The notes beneath the pieces were generated by a model. That model was given only the letters and a program-made list of their open reading frames with translations, was not told the origin of the DNA and did not search any database. Positions 1 to 10,700 of a DNA stretch of 64,000 nt are shown here, piece by piece. Position 1 is the first letter of the stretch, and each line of letters starts with the position of its first letter. Location of the stretch: assembly GCA_002205965.3 (NCBI GenBank), contig NADL03000683.1, positions 186,001 to 250,000 of the forward strand. Direction: 5' to 3'. The translations under genes were made by a program, and so were the position numbers. Origin of the DNA: Kappaphycus alvarezii. Lineage: Eukaryota > Rhodophyta > Florideophyceae > Gigartinales > Solieriaceae.

Positions 1-3000
1 AGTCTATTCAGAAGGGGCAGGCTCTACTACCTACCATCACTAACAAGAAGTCAAAAGAACGCATACTGGGTATTAGGTTGATTTTCAACTTCGGTCCTCC
101 CCGAGTACGACTTTCAAGTTGTCTTCCAAGTTGCTTGACCTCGCTCTGAGAAATCAGCTTACTCAGCTTATATAAACTTTTGGGTACCCCAAAAGTCTTA
201 TCAAAACCATACTAAATATCATAAACTTTATGGAAATAATTTCTGTGGACGTGAGATTCCCAACAAAAGACACTTAAAAGATTCTAGATAGACGCGGAAA
301 CGATTCCAGTCCTTACAATTTCAATTCCCTACTCTAGATCCAAACAAATCATCCAAAATATCCATACCAACCAAACAGTCTACATGAATATCCGCGAACG
401 GCTTATAATTCTCTCTCTACTCTTGGTGAGATATCTAAACCACTAAAGATGCCCCCATCTTGTTCCAGCGTCGGGACCACTTGGACCATATTATCCAGCC
501 CCCACCCCGACACTCCAACATTTTCCATGTCTTTATCCCGCTCTTACCGCCGTCCTCCCCCTCGTCCTCCTTGTCCTCCTCCTCGTCCTCCTCTTCATCC
601 TTGTCCTCATCCTTGTCCCATTCTCGTAAACCAGTCCCAGGGCCCCCAACTCCTCAAAAGCCTCCCCAGCTCCATCCTCGACAATATTTAGGAACACTTA
701 ATCGAAAATTTTGAAACCATTTAATAATTTGTTTCTGTTTAGTTCTGATCGCAGCTATTTATAGCATGACCGATTTTGAGCACAATCGACGAGAAAATTC
801 CTCCTAAACTCTCATAGTTAGTACTTGTGCACTTTTCTTCCTTTTGCAGTTAAGGCTTCTTGGATCCTAATTTTTCCAATTTTTTCCTTTTTTACTTTCA
901 AAAGTAACGAGTTTAACTTTAAAATGGCGTTGCTGTGGTTTTCTCCTATATTTTGCCTTATTTATGGTTTACTTCGGCTTTTTTAGTTCTTTTCTTCAAA
1001 AATTCATTTCACCCAAAACCAGTTACGCTTTGACTGTACTTCGTGGGGTTAAGTATTCAGAACAATAAACTAATTTATATTTTCCCTGTCATCTTCTTCA
1101 AATACTCATTATCATCATCAGAGTTGATATCTCAGACGAGATTCTCAGCGGATATCATTTCCTCATAAACTCATTGTTTATCATGACTAAGTTCCAATGC
1201 TGCAATTTTTTTCTATATTTCCAAGTTATTTTTATAGATAATAAGCTTAATTCATAAATCAGATAATCAGCGTAGTTCAAAAATCACGTAACAGTTAAGA
1301 TTGGCCTGACGAAAAGGACATGTTTCCTTACTAAAGGCCCCTTCCGAGGCAAATGCGACGCCACGCATGCTTAAGCGCCACTTACAGTGATTTGTTGAGA
1401 GTCACCCGGAATATTGTAGGGCTAACAGCATATATATCGAAGGGTTCTGGCAATAAATGATTCCAAGAAACCAACTTGAGAATCTCTGCATTTTGGAAGC
1501 ATTTAATTAGTGGGCACCAAGACTACATGGGGGAATTCTGTGATTAAATTTTTGGATCATTCTCAATGTGCGGTGCTCACCGATTTAAAGTTAGTCGGTA
1601 TATGTCCTTTGTGCACCTGTTCTAAATGACAGATCTCCAACTCTCATACCAACAAGTGCTATATCGTCAGAAGTATTTGAGCGTAATTAATTCTTGGCGA
1701 TATAAATCAATCACGCCTTGAAAATTCTGATATCATCCGCAACTGCCCCCACATCTGATACAGAATCCATATTTTCAAGTGCCAAGAGGAAGAACAAGGA
1801 GTAGTAGGGATACTTCGGGGTATGCACATACCATCTTGATGTATCAGTCCAGGTATGGCGATTTTCGGATAGCGAATGCATGAACACTATTTCCACGATT
1901 AGTTAATTCATGAAAGGGGGAATTTTTAGTATTTTATTAATTTGTAAACATTCCTCATCTCCCTGAAGGGAGGCTAGTTGCTCCCTATTGGACTACTAAG
2001 TATAATTAATGTACGCTCACGGGCGACGAGATCCGCATCTCGCGCACATTACCCTAGGGCGGCTGGACACCAGTTATTCACTAACACTTTGTGAGAATCG
2101 GTAAGGAAGATTGTCCGTTCACTAGGCATGAGAAGCTATCTTTAAAGTAAATGAACCCGCAGTGTTCTCCCGATGATTACCCATTTGAAAGAAAATGGAA
2201 GGAAAGCCCTCATTGAGGTCCCATGATGCAATGAAAACTAGAAACATTAATTTAATAGAGGGTGAGTCAACTTCCGTTCGCTCATTGGTAGACCTTATTC
2301 CTATAACATGCGTTCAGTAACTTGATTGCGTATTTTGAGAAAGTAAGGGAAACACTTCTCTTCCTCCGCTATTTCTTTCTGTTTCCAATAACCATCCCAC
2401 CTATACCCACTCTTCATACCCCTCTTCCACTCTTTGGGACTTTCTCGTCACATCAAACACTCTGTCGCACTCTTCGAGAAAGTTTCATCAACCTCTCTTC
2501 TTTTCTCCTGCTCACCTTCTCCTTAATCAATTTCCCAATCACGCACCGCCCTCATTTCAATGCTCAGAAACTACCTAAACACCGAAAATCCCCACATTCA
2601 GTCACCGCCAACGACATTTTCCCAATTCTTCGGACTAACTACTTCACCAATTGCTGAATCCATTCACTAACGACAAAAGCACCTCTTGTTTCCATACGAC
2701 CTGGACTCGTTGCAAACTCCTCCACGTCCTACCCCTCGGCTAGCCTCTAAACAAACTCCATCCATAACTATTCCGTACATTCGCGCTCCAACAACACCAC
2801 TGCTATAAGGTAACATCTTCGGGAAGCAAGTTCACAATGTGTTAGGTGCCGAAAACATGATTCTACATACTGACCTAGAGACCATTGACCCTCGTCTCGT
2901 CAGATGTCGAGAAGCTAGCTTTCATGAAAAGCAGATATGGGTACAAAGGAGACTGTAGGCTGCTGAAGAAAGATCTGCTATTGCGAAACCGGATATTTCC

Positions 3001-3650
3001 ACAGATTCCTGTTTCTTACATCCTGAGATCTATCATTTACCTCTTCTTTTAAACCAATCGTCCTGCCTTTTCTTTCAACTAAATAAAACCTGTGTCCTTT
3101 TCCTTTATAAATCATAAATATACTTTACAACTTCATTTCCTATTTTATGATTGAAGGTTTGGTCCTACTTTCCCTACAAGAAATATTTCAACTCGCGATT
3201 TGCTTTGTACTCCAAATTCAGTTTCGATATTTGACCAGCCAGGTTTTTCGTATTGCGCCGAATGCATGCAAATTGAAAGACGCAACATTGCCTCGCATTT
3301 TTATTTCGCCCCAGGCTGTAATATTTTTCGAATACATTACCCCATTTAAAGTTCTGTAGCAACGTCGTTGAGGCAACATGCCTGCCATCAACCACTCCAT
3401 TGTCTCACCCACTTTAACTCAACATGACCAACCTCTGCCCTTCCCTCGCCATCGCCAAATGAGTCAATGCAAGGTACATCATGTGGTGAAGCTAACACCG
3501 CCGAGTGCAACAAGCGTCCTTGCAATGAGATTTGACCAAGAATAGATGGAATATTACTCGCGTTCAAACAACGTCCGATGAAAGTGCGGTCCGCAGCAAG
3601 TGGCTCTTCCGTTGCGCCTTTGCGGCCACGGGTTCACCCCCTGAGGCCAC
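1..3650. other. AT-rich stretch without a recognised gene
   Basis: I recognise no gene here. The stretch holds a CT-rich microsatellite near 530-625, a 61-codon minus-strand reading frame at 1,711-1,896 that survives in copy 2 with one visible residue change, and a CT-rich 111-codon frame at 2,322-2,657 whose composition looks non-coding. Near 3,624-3,662 a roughly 18-bp unit containing CCACGGGTTCACCCC is repeated in tandem. Similarity between the copies here shows only shared descent, not selection. Confidence 0.5.
530..625. repeat. CT-rich (CCT-type) microsatellite
   Basis: An imperfect run of TCC/CTC triplets. It differs in length from its counterpart at about 22,690-22,780 in copy 2, as expected for a slippage-prone tract. 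Read on the minus strand it gives a Glu/Asp-rich string, which follows from the repeat and is not evidence of a protein. Confidence 0.8.
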
Positions 3651-5025
3651 GGGTTCACCCCCGTGGCAACGCTGAATTTAGCGTCGTATGTGGCCAGCAT
3701 CATCGAATTCGAACAAGTGAGATGTCCCGATGATCCTGGCGTAGCCCAGCACCGTGCACAAAGCTATGCACACGCCAATAGCCACCTTCTCGACTTTGTC
3801 CACGACTCCACCCGAGCTTCTCTGACGGACATGGTGATCTCCAGAAACGCTGACAGCGGCCAGTCTTGCGAACAAGCCCGATAATACACACAGCATTTGT
3901 ATCGAGCCTAGTGCAAGTCGGCAGCAAAGGTATTCTGGAGAGAGGAGGATTGGGAGAATTTTCCAAGCACCGCGCTGCGTACGGAAGCTGATACTCGGCG
4001 AAGTATCCGCCGCCAGTCATACTTAGAGACGCCTGCTGCAGCGTTTCTCACTACACATCCGTCTGCGGTCAGCGAGACCTATAACAAGATGTGGTCAGTG
4101 ATGCTACGCCGCCACCTGGGAGTTCACGTGTTTGACGACAATGTGCCAGTTGAAGTTACGGGATGACTCTGGCTTTTTGCTTCGAGTTGAGTCTCCTCGT
4201 AGCAGCCAGTACTTTAATATGCACTTCAAAGTTCTAAAGAGTTGCTGTTGACCGCAGCTGACATCAGCAAAATTCCTGTCCTCTAAAGCTATCTGATATG
4301 GCATCACAGAAGAATAAAGTAATGCATGCACGGAAGGGAAAAATCTAATAAACGCATCTGCAAATCATTATGATCACTGTACACCATGTTCTTAGCGAAT
4401 AGGTACACAGGAGATAGTCTTCAAGGTAATTCATTCTGACTCCACTGAAGTGCGGGATAGTACATACTGTCAAACAGTATGAAAGCCATAACCGATCCCA
4501 TGCATCTTGACTCAGCATCTCAGGAAGGACCATCACACAGCAGACTCCTGATTGACAAATGTGTAACAGCCAGCAGAACGCACTACTTCCAACTGTGCCG
4601 CTGCAATGCGCGGAGTGCAACAGGCGTATGAACAACCGAGGTAACCATACAGCGGATTTTTGCGAGAAAGGCCTGGGATGAACTAACCGGCACAATGCCG
4701 TAGTCAAGGTATTTGGCCGACAAGTGTTCAAAGCCGCAGGAGTCGGCGTCCAATATGAGGTGAAATACTTACTGCCCGGACTGAATGCACGGCCTGCCGA
4801 CATTTCAGTGTACTCGAGTTCGGAAGAGATCAACACCTTGCCGCCCCTCCCGGTGGCGTACGACGTAACAGTAACATCGCCATTCAAAGAGGGGCCCATG
4901 TCCATTGGAGCGCGCGAGGCGCGCGCCGTTGTCAATGCAGCGGAAAGGCGAGAAAATAGGAAGCTTGCCAGCAAAGTAGCAGCCATCCTCGGTGAAGCCC
5001 TCCCAGGACGATCGCAATTGGGATG
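3650..5025 (+). mobile_element. Old RLE-type LINE fragment (zinc knuckle and endonuclease region)
   Basis: A 3' part of a non-LTR retrotransposon. Reading frames around 3,663-3,884 and 4,724-5,026 match the region after reverse transcriptase in other copies in this window. A CX2C...HX4C knuckle is followed by RPADI, a spacer and DVTVTSPF, the pattern of the restriction-like endonuclease found in R2/CRE-like LINEs. The same fragment is at 25,811-26,712 in copy 2, so it predates the duplication. It is interrupted here by the insert at 4,148-4,594, and its frame is broken in several places. No catalytic RT remains. Confidence 0.75.
4148..4594. mobile_element. 447-bp MITE-like insertion with 5-bp target duplication
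   Basis: Copy 1 has 447 extra bases between two GTGCC words (4,143-4,147 and 4,595-4,599). Copy 2 has a single GTGCC at the matching site, around 26,304, and there the LINE reading frame runs uninterrupted through VPLQCAEC. The ends are short inverted repeats: AGTTGAAGTTAC at the left, and AGTTGGAAGTAG when the right end is read in reverse. They do not begin TG and end CA, which argues against a solo LTR. I recognise no coding sequence. A non-autonomous DNA transposon fits best; the family is not identified. Confidence 0.7.
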
Positions 5026-5239
5026 AAAGTTGTTCACTTGTGACATTGTAGTCGCATCCCTTGAAATGGGGGCTTAATTTACTGTGGTAGATATGTGGGT
5101 TGATACCCAGTAAATTTGTACCGGAGCGTAGATACCGTATATTGGCCAAGCCAATTGCGAAACCGTACAATGCATCGAAAACTGTAGATGGCACTCCAAT
5201 CTACAGTCGCATCCCTGCACTAATAAGTCCCCTATAATT

Positions 5240-6345
5240 GTCGTTGTCTTGAAAACCATGGGATAGACCGGATATATCTTCCAAGAGTAAAACACCCAAA
5301 CCTTTGCCACCGACCTAGGCCCCTTTGAACCCGCCTCCCTTGCCGCCATGCCCGTCAACCTGCAATCTCATCTAAATCGGGCGCAGCAAGAAGCCGGGGC
5401 AAAGGAGTTTTGGAGGATGAACTATGGAAGAGAGTGCCACATCCTAGCTGCCACGCCGACACGTCCACACGTCGCCGGATTCGAGGCTTGGCCTTCCGTA
5501 ACACCGGTGCGGCGGCGTTCTTATGGGCCCACCCCACCACAGCGACGAAGGTGTCATCAGCACACTGGAGCATCATGCTGCGCAGGCACCTCGGTCTCCC
5601 AGTCTACACAGACTCGGTGCCATTGAAATGCCACCACTGCCAGCAGGACATGGATGTCCACGGTGACCATGCCGCCGACCGCTGCGTCTCAGAGTTCGGG
5701 CGCATTCACCGCCACAACTCCGTTCGCAATGTGTTCGCGTGGCACGTGTTCCGTGCCGCCGGCCTTGACTACGAGTTCGAAGCTGAGAATCTCCTCCCCG
5801 GGACAGACTACAGGCCCGCTGACATGCTCCTCGTGCATCCCCCCCGTGACACTGAAGCTGCCCTACCAGACCGACCCATTGCATGTGACGTCGCCGTCAC
5901 GTCTCCGTTCTAGCAGACCTCCATCACCAAAGCGACGCAAGTCGCCGGTGGGGCTGCCGCCCTCATGCACCATCGCAAGATCCAGGACCTACAGCACAAG
6001 CTGTCAAGGCGCCTGGTCCCCCCCTCTCTGCCCTCCCTGGACCCAGGTTTCCGATTCCAACCTCTGGTCTTCGACTCCCTCGGTGCCCCTTCTCCGGATA
6101 CCGCATTATTTATCAAGAGTTTGTGCCACGTGTAGCCACGAAATGCCACACCTCGGACGCTACGATTCGCACACGCATCTACATACCAGCGTATCAGTTG
6201 CACTTTGTGGTCGTCGGTGCTATGGCCATCATATCGCTGGCCCCATGCACGTGACCGATGTGGTCCATCCAGTTAGCTCGTAACTGAATAGTCGGTCAGT
6301 CGGTGTACACTCAAATAAGCAAAAAGAGTAAAAGATTTCTTCTTT
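5240..6345 (+). mobile_element. 5'-truncated RLE LINE insertion flanked by 11-bp target duplication
   Basis: The word CCCCTATAATT occurs at 5,229-5,239 and 6,346-6,356 and once at the empty site in copy 2 (26,915-26,925). The 1,106 bases between are the 3' part of a non-LTR retrotransposon. In order they encode a linker (RIRGLAFR), a zinc knuckle CHHC...HAADRC (CX2CX9HX4C), RNVFAWHVFRAAGLDYEFE, then RPADM and ACDVAVTSPF of the restriction-like endonuclease, and a short C-terminal domain. The 5' truncation is typical of target-primed reverse transcription. The 3' end reads GAGTAAAAGATTTC with no long poly(A). The frame is broken near 5,400-5,470 and again after the endonuclease. Because copy 2 is empty, insertion followed the duplication. 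Confidence 0.92.
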
Positions 6346-6589
6346 CCCCTATAATTTTCTAATTTTCATTCGCAAAAATTCTCTGAATACATTCTGTACT
6401 GTAGCCAGCTCCAACGCAGACGTTTCGAAAGGATGTTGTGACGTGGCGCGAATTCATTGGATGCTTTTCTGGCCGATAACAGCGACATCCTCGGTGTATT
6501 GCTGGCCTTCGAATCATGTGTCTCAATTAATGAACAGCGGTGCCAATATTGCCATGACTATTGTACTCTTTCGACGTTACATCCGTCAA

Positions 6590-6911
6590 TCCACTTGCTC
6601 AATCCAACACAAGGGCCCGTTGCTTCAACCCCTTGACATTTCTGAACGCCGCGAAAGCGTCAAAGTGCAGGAGGTACCAAGACTTCATCACCACGCATGC
6701 CAGGTCCCGACTGATCCCAGTGCCGATATCCACTCTTGGCGGGTGGCACCCGGACGCATTCGCGGTGCTCACAGAAGTGGCTAGGCCCGTCGCCACACGA
6801 GCCATGGAGACCTTCGGGCGGGTGCGATATGTCCTTATGCAAAGACACGCTGCGGTGACGGTTTCGTCCAACGCAGCATGCCTTACGGCTGGCCTCACAC
6901 CAGCCCAGTGA
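6590..6911 (+). mobile_element. C-terminal remnant of another LINE lineage
   Basis: The open frame at 6,561-6,911 contains AKASKCRRYQDF, ISTLGGWHPDAFAVL and RYVLMQRHAAVTVSSNAA. This arrangement resembles the extreme C-terminal region of algal and animal LINE polyproteins (KYxDL, then ETFGGWG, then a basic tail). The identical frame is at 27,129-27,479 in copy 2. It lies downstream of, and is distinct from, the RLE fragment at 3,650-5,025. Assignment rests on remembered family pattern only. Confidence 0.5.
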
Positions 6912-7729
6912 GGTAGTACCTCATGACCTGGCCCCATTTCCAGACTCTCCATTACACAGACCTGTCCCCCCTAGTCTTCGGAAAAGCCGTCCTGCATCCC
7001 TAATCAGTGAAGCACCCCAATTTCTTCCCCTATAGTACTCTCTAATCCAATACACCGAAAGATAAAGCTTCGCTTGTCAAGGTGGCGTTTTTATCATCGG
7101 GCGAATCCTGGCGTATCTTCTGAAAAGGAATGCAGTCCTGGATACGACAGCATCTAAGATTTCTTGCAATGACCACGCCAATCCTTACAGCATGATAACA
7201 CTGGGACGCTGTGCCAATTAGCTACGAATATGGCATAACATCAACAGAAGTGCGGCAGGTGGATTGTCTACGTGATAGCATAAGCTTCCTATCCTCGAAA
7301 GTGGCTCAAACCACTTGCAACGTGGACCAGCGATATTACCGCGGTTTATTATATACGCCATTCTTCTTAGTAAAGCAGTCAACCGTCGTGGGCGCCCAAG
7401 GTTGTCCAGCGTTTGCTATCCCTGCTACTTTGCTCGAAATATCTTGGCTTCCGTATTATTATAGTATTTACCTCATGAATGTCCCATGAAAAAACTTGAT
7501 CTGAACAACTATTGCTATTGTAGCAAGGCGAACTTCAACAAAATAGGCACGGACTTCTTTGCCCTACTTGACATGGTTCCGTTCGTATAAATAATGATAC
7601 ATTGCTGCCCCCTCACAAACTTCTCGACCACCAAGGATTTACCAGTGATTCTATTTGCAAGGCTAATTCAACGCAACCAGGACCATCGCTGGATAAATGA
7701 TGGAAGGAGACGCAGCTATACCCCAAGAG
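6912..7729. other. Intergenic, nothing recognised
   Basis: No recognised gene. A 92-codon plus-strand frame at 7,211-7,489 is identical in copy 2 (27,781-28,059), but the whole surrounding 2 kb is nearly identical between copies, so this is not evidence of coding function. Confidence 0.5.
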
Positions 7730-10700
7730 CTATTTTGATGTTGATTCACTCTCTGGCCTTGGGCTGGTCTCCGCAGCCAACCTAGCTTGCTCCTGCCGAA
7801 GCATGTCAATCGTTTCATCAAGCAGCGCCTGGTGAGTCTCCTCTGTCTCACAAAGCTCAGCAAGGAAATCAGAATCATCTCTTCTTCCTAACCCCGTACT
7901 TGGTACGCTCAATCTTCTTTGCCTCGCATTTGGAGTGAATACAAGATTTTCTCGGAGATTCTCTAACGATACGCGTTCTCTGGTTGTCCCGGCTTGATTT
8001 CTTTGGGTTCCTATATCATTGCACCTCATCCCTGGGAGAGACTGTTGCCTACGCTGCGCCCATCCTCCTTCAGGTTTGTTAGCAGTTCTTAGAGCAACTG
8101 GCTCTGTTCCAATCACCCTCCCATCCCACGTACGGTCAACCACTACTGGAGGAGTGATGTCCTTGCCATCCAGATTAAAAGCGCCGCGCCTCAGGCCGAT
8201 CAGATTCCCCGACTCGTTTGACTCGGACTTTGGCAGGTAGACAAGCATGCCGTACATATCACCAAGGAGATGTGCTACAAGCGGCGTCATCAAATGTCCT
8301 AGTGCCCTGCAAAACTGAGCCAGCGTCATCCAATCCATACTCGGCGTCGGGACACACACATTTGACAACGCGACCAGCCGCTTGAAATACTCACAAGAGT
8401 TTTTCGCACCAATCTCTGCTGGCAACGGGAGGCGCAGTTTGCGTCGAAGGCCAAGCCTTACTTCTTTCATCCTCTGCACTTGCGCAGTCATCTCCTCGGG
8501 CCATCTTTCCTGTTCCTCACCCAAAAGCTCACCTAAACCGGTCCATGCCAAGTTGATACTGTCTATTACTTCGAGATGGGAGTTCATCCGCCCGGGCTTG
8601 GATTGTATATTTGCTCAAATAACGAATCCATGCCGAATTTCCTACGTGCACAGCTCTATCGCCAACAATAGTAAAATGCAGAAAAAGTGAGAGCCGAGTC
8701 GACTCGGTCGCAGCCATCTTCACGAAGCTTTTAGCGCAGCGCGGAGTTGTTCACTCAAATGGCCGGATCGTGCAGTCTTAGTAGGAATGTGTACTGGGAC
8801 AGATCCGGCGACCAGGCCTTGATGAGCTAGGCCTTCTCCGAATGCCTTAGCCTCTTGCGGCCGAACAGTGTATTCAGTACTGACCTCCGCGCTTGAATCA
8901 ATGCAGAGCAGCAGGATCATCACTGGCAAAATCTTCTTGTCGGATAATTTCGATTGATCCTGACCTGCAAGAGAATTTTTGATCCATTCGCATTGTCTTT
9001 CAAATTGCGTGCACGACGACAAGTCCAGGCTGCAAATGATCACGTTGGCGGTTGGCGGAACCCTCGTACCATCGAACCTGCGGACACTCAGAAAACAAGG
9101 TATCTGTCCTGGTGACTCCGTACACACACTGACGGTTTCTCCGAAAGAATTGGAACGGAATTGCCTCCATACCCAGTCCTGGGTTCTTCTTGTAGGATGC
9201 GACTCGCCGGTTGTCTGCTGTGTAACTGCAATTTGCATCCGGATAACCCTATGCTCTTTCATCAAAGATGTGACATGTTTGAGCAAAGGAATGTCTGACT
9301 CTGCCCGTATCCTCTTTACTTCTGAGCCATTCTCGGCCTCTTCTAAACGCTCGCCATGTGTCCTCCCATCTTCCTCTCCGGATTTCGCATGCAGCCGCGC
9401 CTCGCTGAAATTTCTTTTTAACGATCCTCCACCTCCGTCCGATTTTGGGGCTTGCGTTGCGGGAAATTCTTCGGGTGGCAATTACCACTCCCTTTATTTC
9501 CCAGACCTTTTTCCAGACTTTTCGCCCAAAATCAATTAGCTTGTCAAGTTCATTGCTTACATTCTTCTTTAGCTCCTGCGTAGCTTCAGTCTTGGGATCG
9601 CAATCGTTCAGATGTGAAAAATGTGTTCTAATCTCAAATGACACCACCTCCATGGTTGTCTGCGCTTGTCGGCATTCATCCATGATTGTATCGGAGAATG
9701 TGAGATGCATCTTACCTCAATTTCCTTAGATATCGAGGTGAAACGCTGCTCAACCCTTTCAAGTCTGCGCCTCATGCTCTCCATTTCCTTAAAACTTCCC
9801 GACAAGCTTTATAAAAGGCCATGAGCCGCTACGGCTTCCTTCTCCTCCATAAGTTGAGCACGTGCCTCTGCGATTTTCCTCTCACGTTCCATGCAGAACG
9901 ATTTCCGAACTTCTTCTTCCTTCTTTAGACGCCGCTGTTGCTCTGCTTCTCGTGCTGCTTTTCAGCCATTTCCGCGCGAAGCTTTCTTTCCTATCCGCCT
10001 CTGCCTTAGCCCTTTTGCATTCCTCCAAAGCAGAATTATCTGGCCGCGTGGATAATGTCTATGGACAGGTTTGCGGATGGCATACCATGCATTGCATTGG
10101 AACAGTGCTGCAAAGATATTAGCAGAAGGCTGGCTGGACTGAAAATTTTCCGATTCACTAATCGGCAATCCAGAGGATACCCGCTTGCTTTTGTCCTCCG
10201 TCGTTCCTACATCTTTAGAATTTATAGTCGCCCCTGGTATTTGCGGAGCCTGTTCTAGATCTCTTGTTTCTTGCAGTGCAGATTCATTCGGGTCAGCTCC
10301 AGGGGTCGTCGGATTCCAACTTGCAGCTTGACCTGTAGAAGACCCAAGCGATGGTTGCGAGGCAGCCAAAAAGATCAGATTCACAGGCTCTCCATTCGAA
10401 GAACTGGGGTCACGCTTTTCAGCTTCCAATACTTCCTTGCTCCCTTGGCTAATATTTGAAGGCGCAGAGCCGAGCCGACTGAGGATTGACGAGGCAGAGC
10501 GATTTGCAGTGAGGTCCTCTTTGACAGGTGTCGGAGTTTTCTTGGAAAGAGCCGTTGTGACTGGTTTGAGAAGAGCCAAACTTGCGGGAGGTGGAGCCAG
10601 AGTTGACGACCGTGGTGCTTTCCGCTGAAGATTGGGACTGTGCTGCTGCACATGTGTCCCCGTCGCATAGGCACGGAGTCGCGGAGAGCAATCATGTGGT

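Noticed and set aside
530-625. Acidic protein encoded by the reverse strand of the CCT tract
   Set aside because: The Glu/Asp string is a direct product of a triplet microsatellite that varies in length between copies.
2322-2657. 111-codon frame conserved in both copies
   Set aside because: CT-rich composition and low-complexity protein. Conservation is fully explained by the recent duplication.
4148-4594. Solo LTR
   Set aside because: The ends are AG...CT rather than TG...CA, and only a short imperfect inverted repeat is present.
4148-4594. Deletion in copy 2 between two GTGCC words rather than an insertion in copy 1
   Set aside because: The LINE protein frame is continuous and family-like across the site in copy 2, so the short state is ancestral.
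7211-7489. Conserved 92-residue protein
   Set aside because: All of 6,490-8,520 is nearly identical between copies, so identity here gives no evidence of selection.
8720-9481. Ras/Rab-like or Roc-COR GTPase domain (NVIICSLDLSSCTQF, ILPVMILLL, TKTARSG)
   Set aside because: No P-loop GxxxxGK[ST] is present, and the stretch lies at the position of the GANP C-terminal domain, downstream of a clear SAC3 core on the same strand. The alternating hydrophobic pattern is better explained by that domain.
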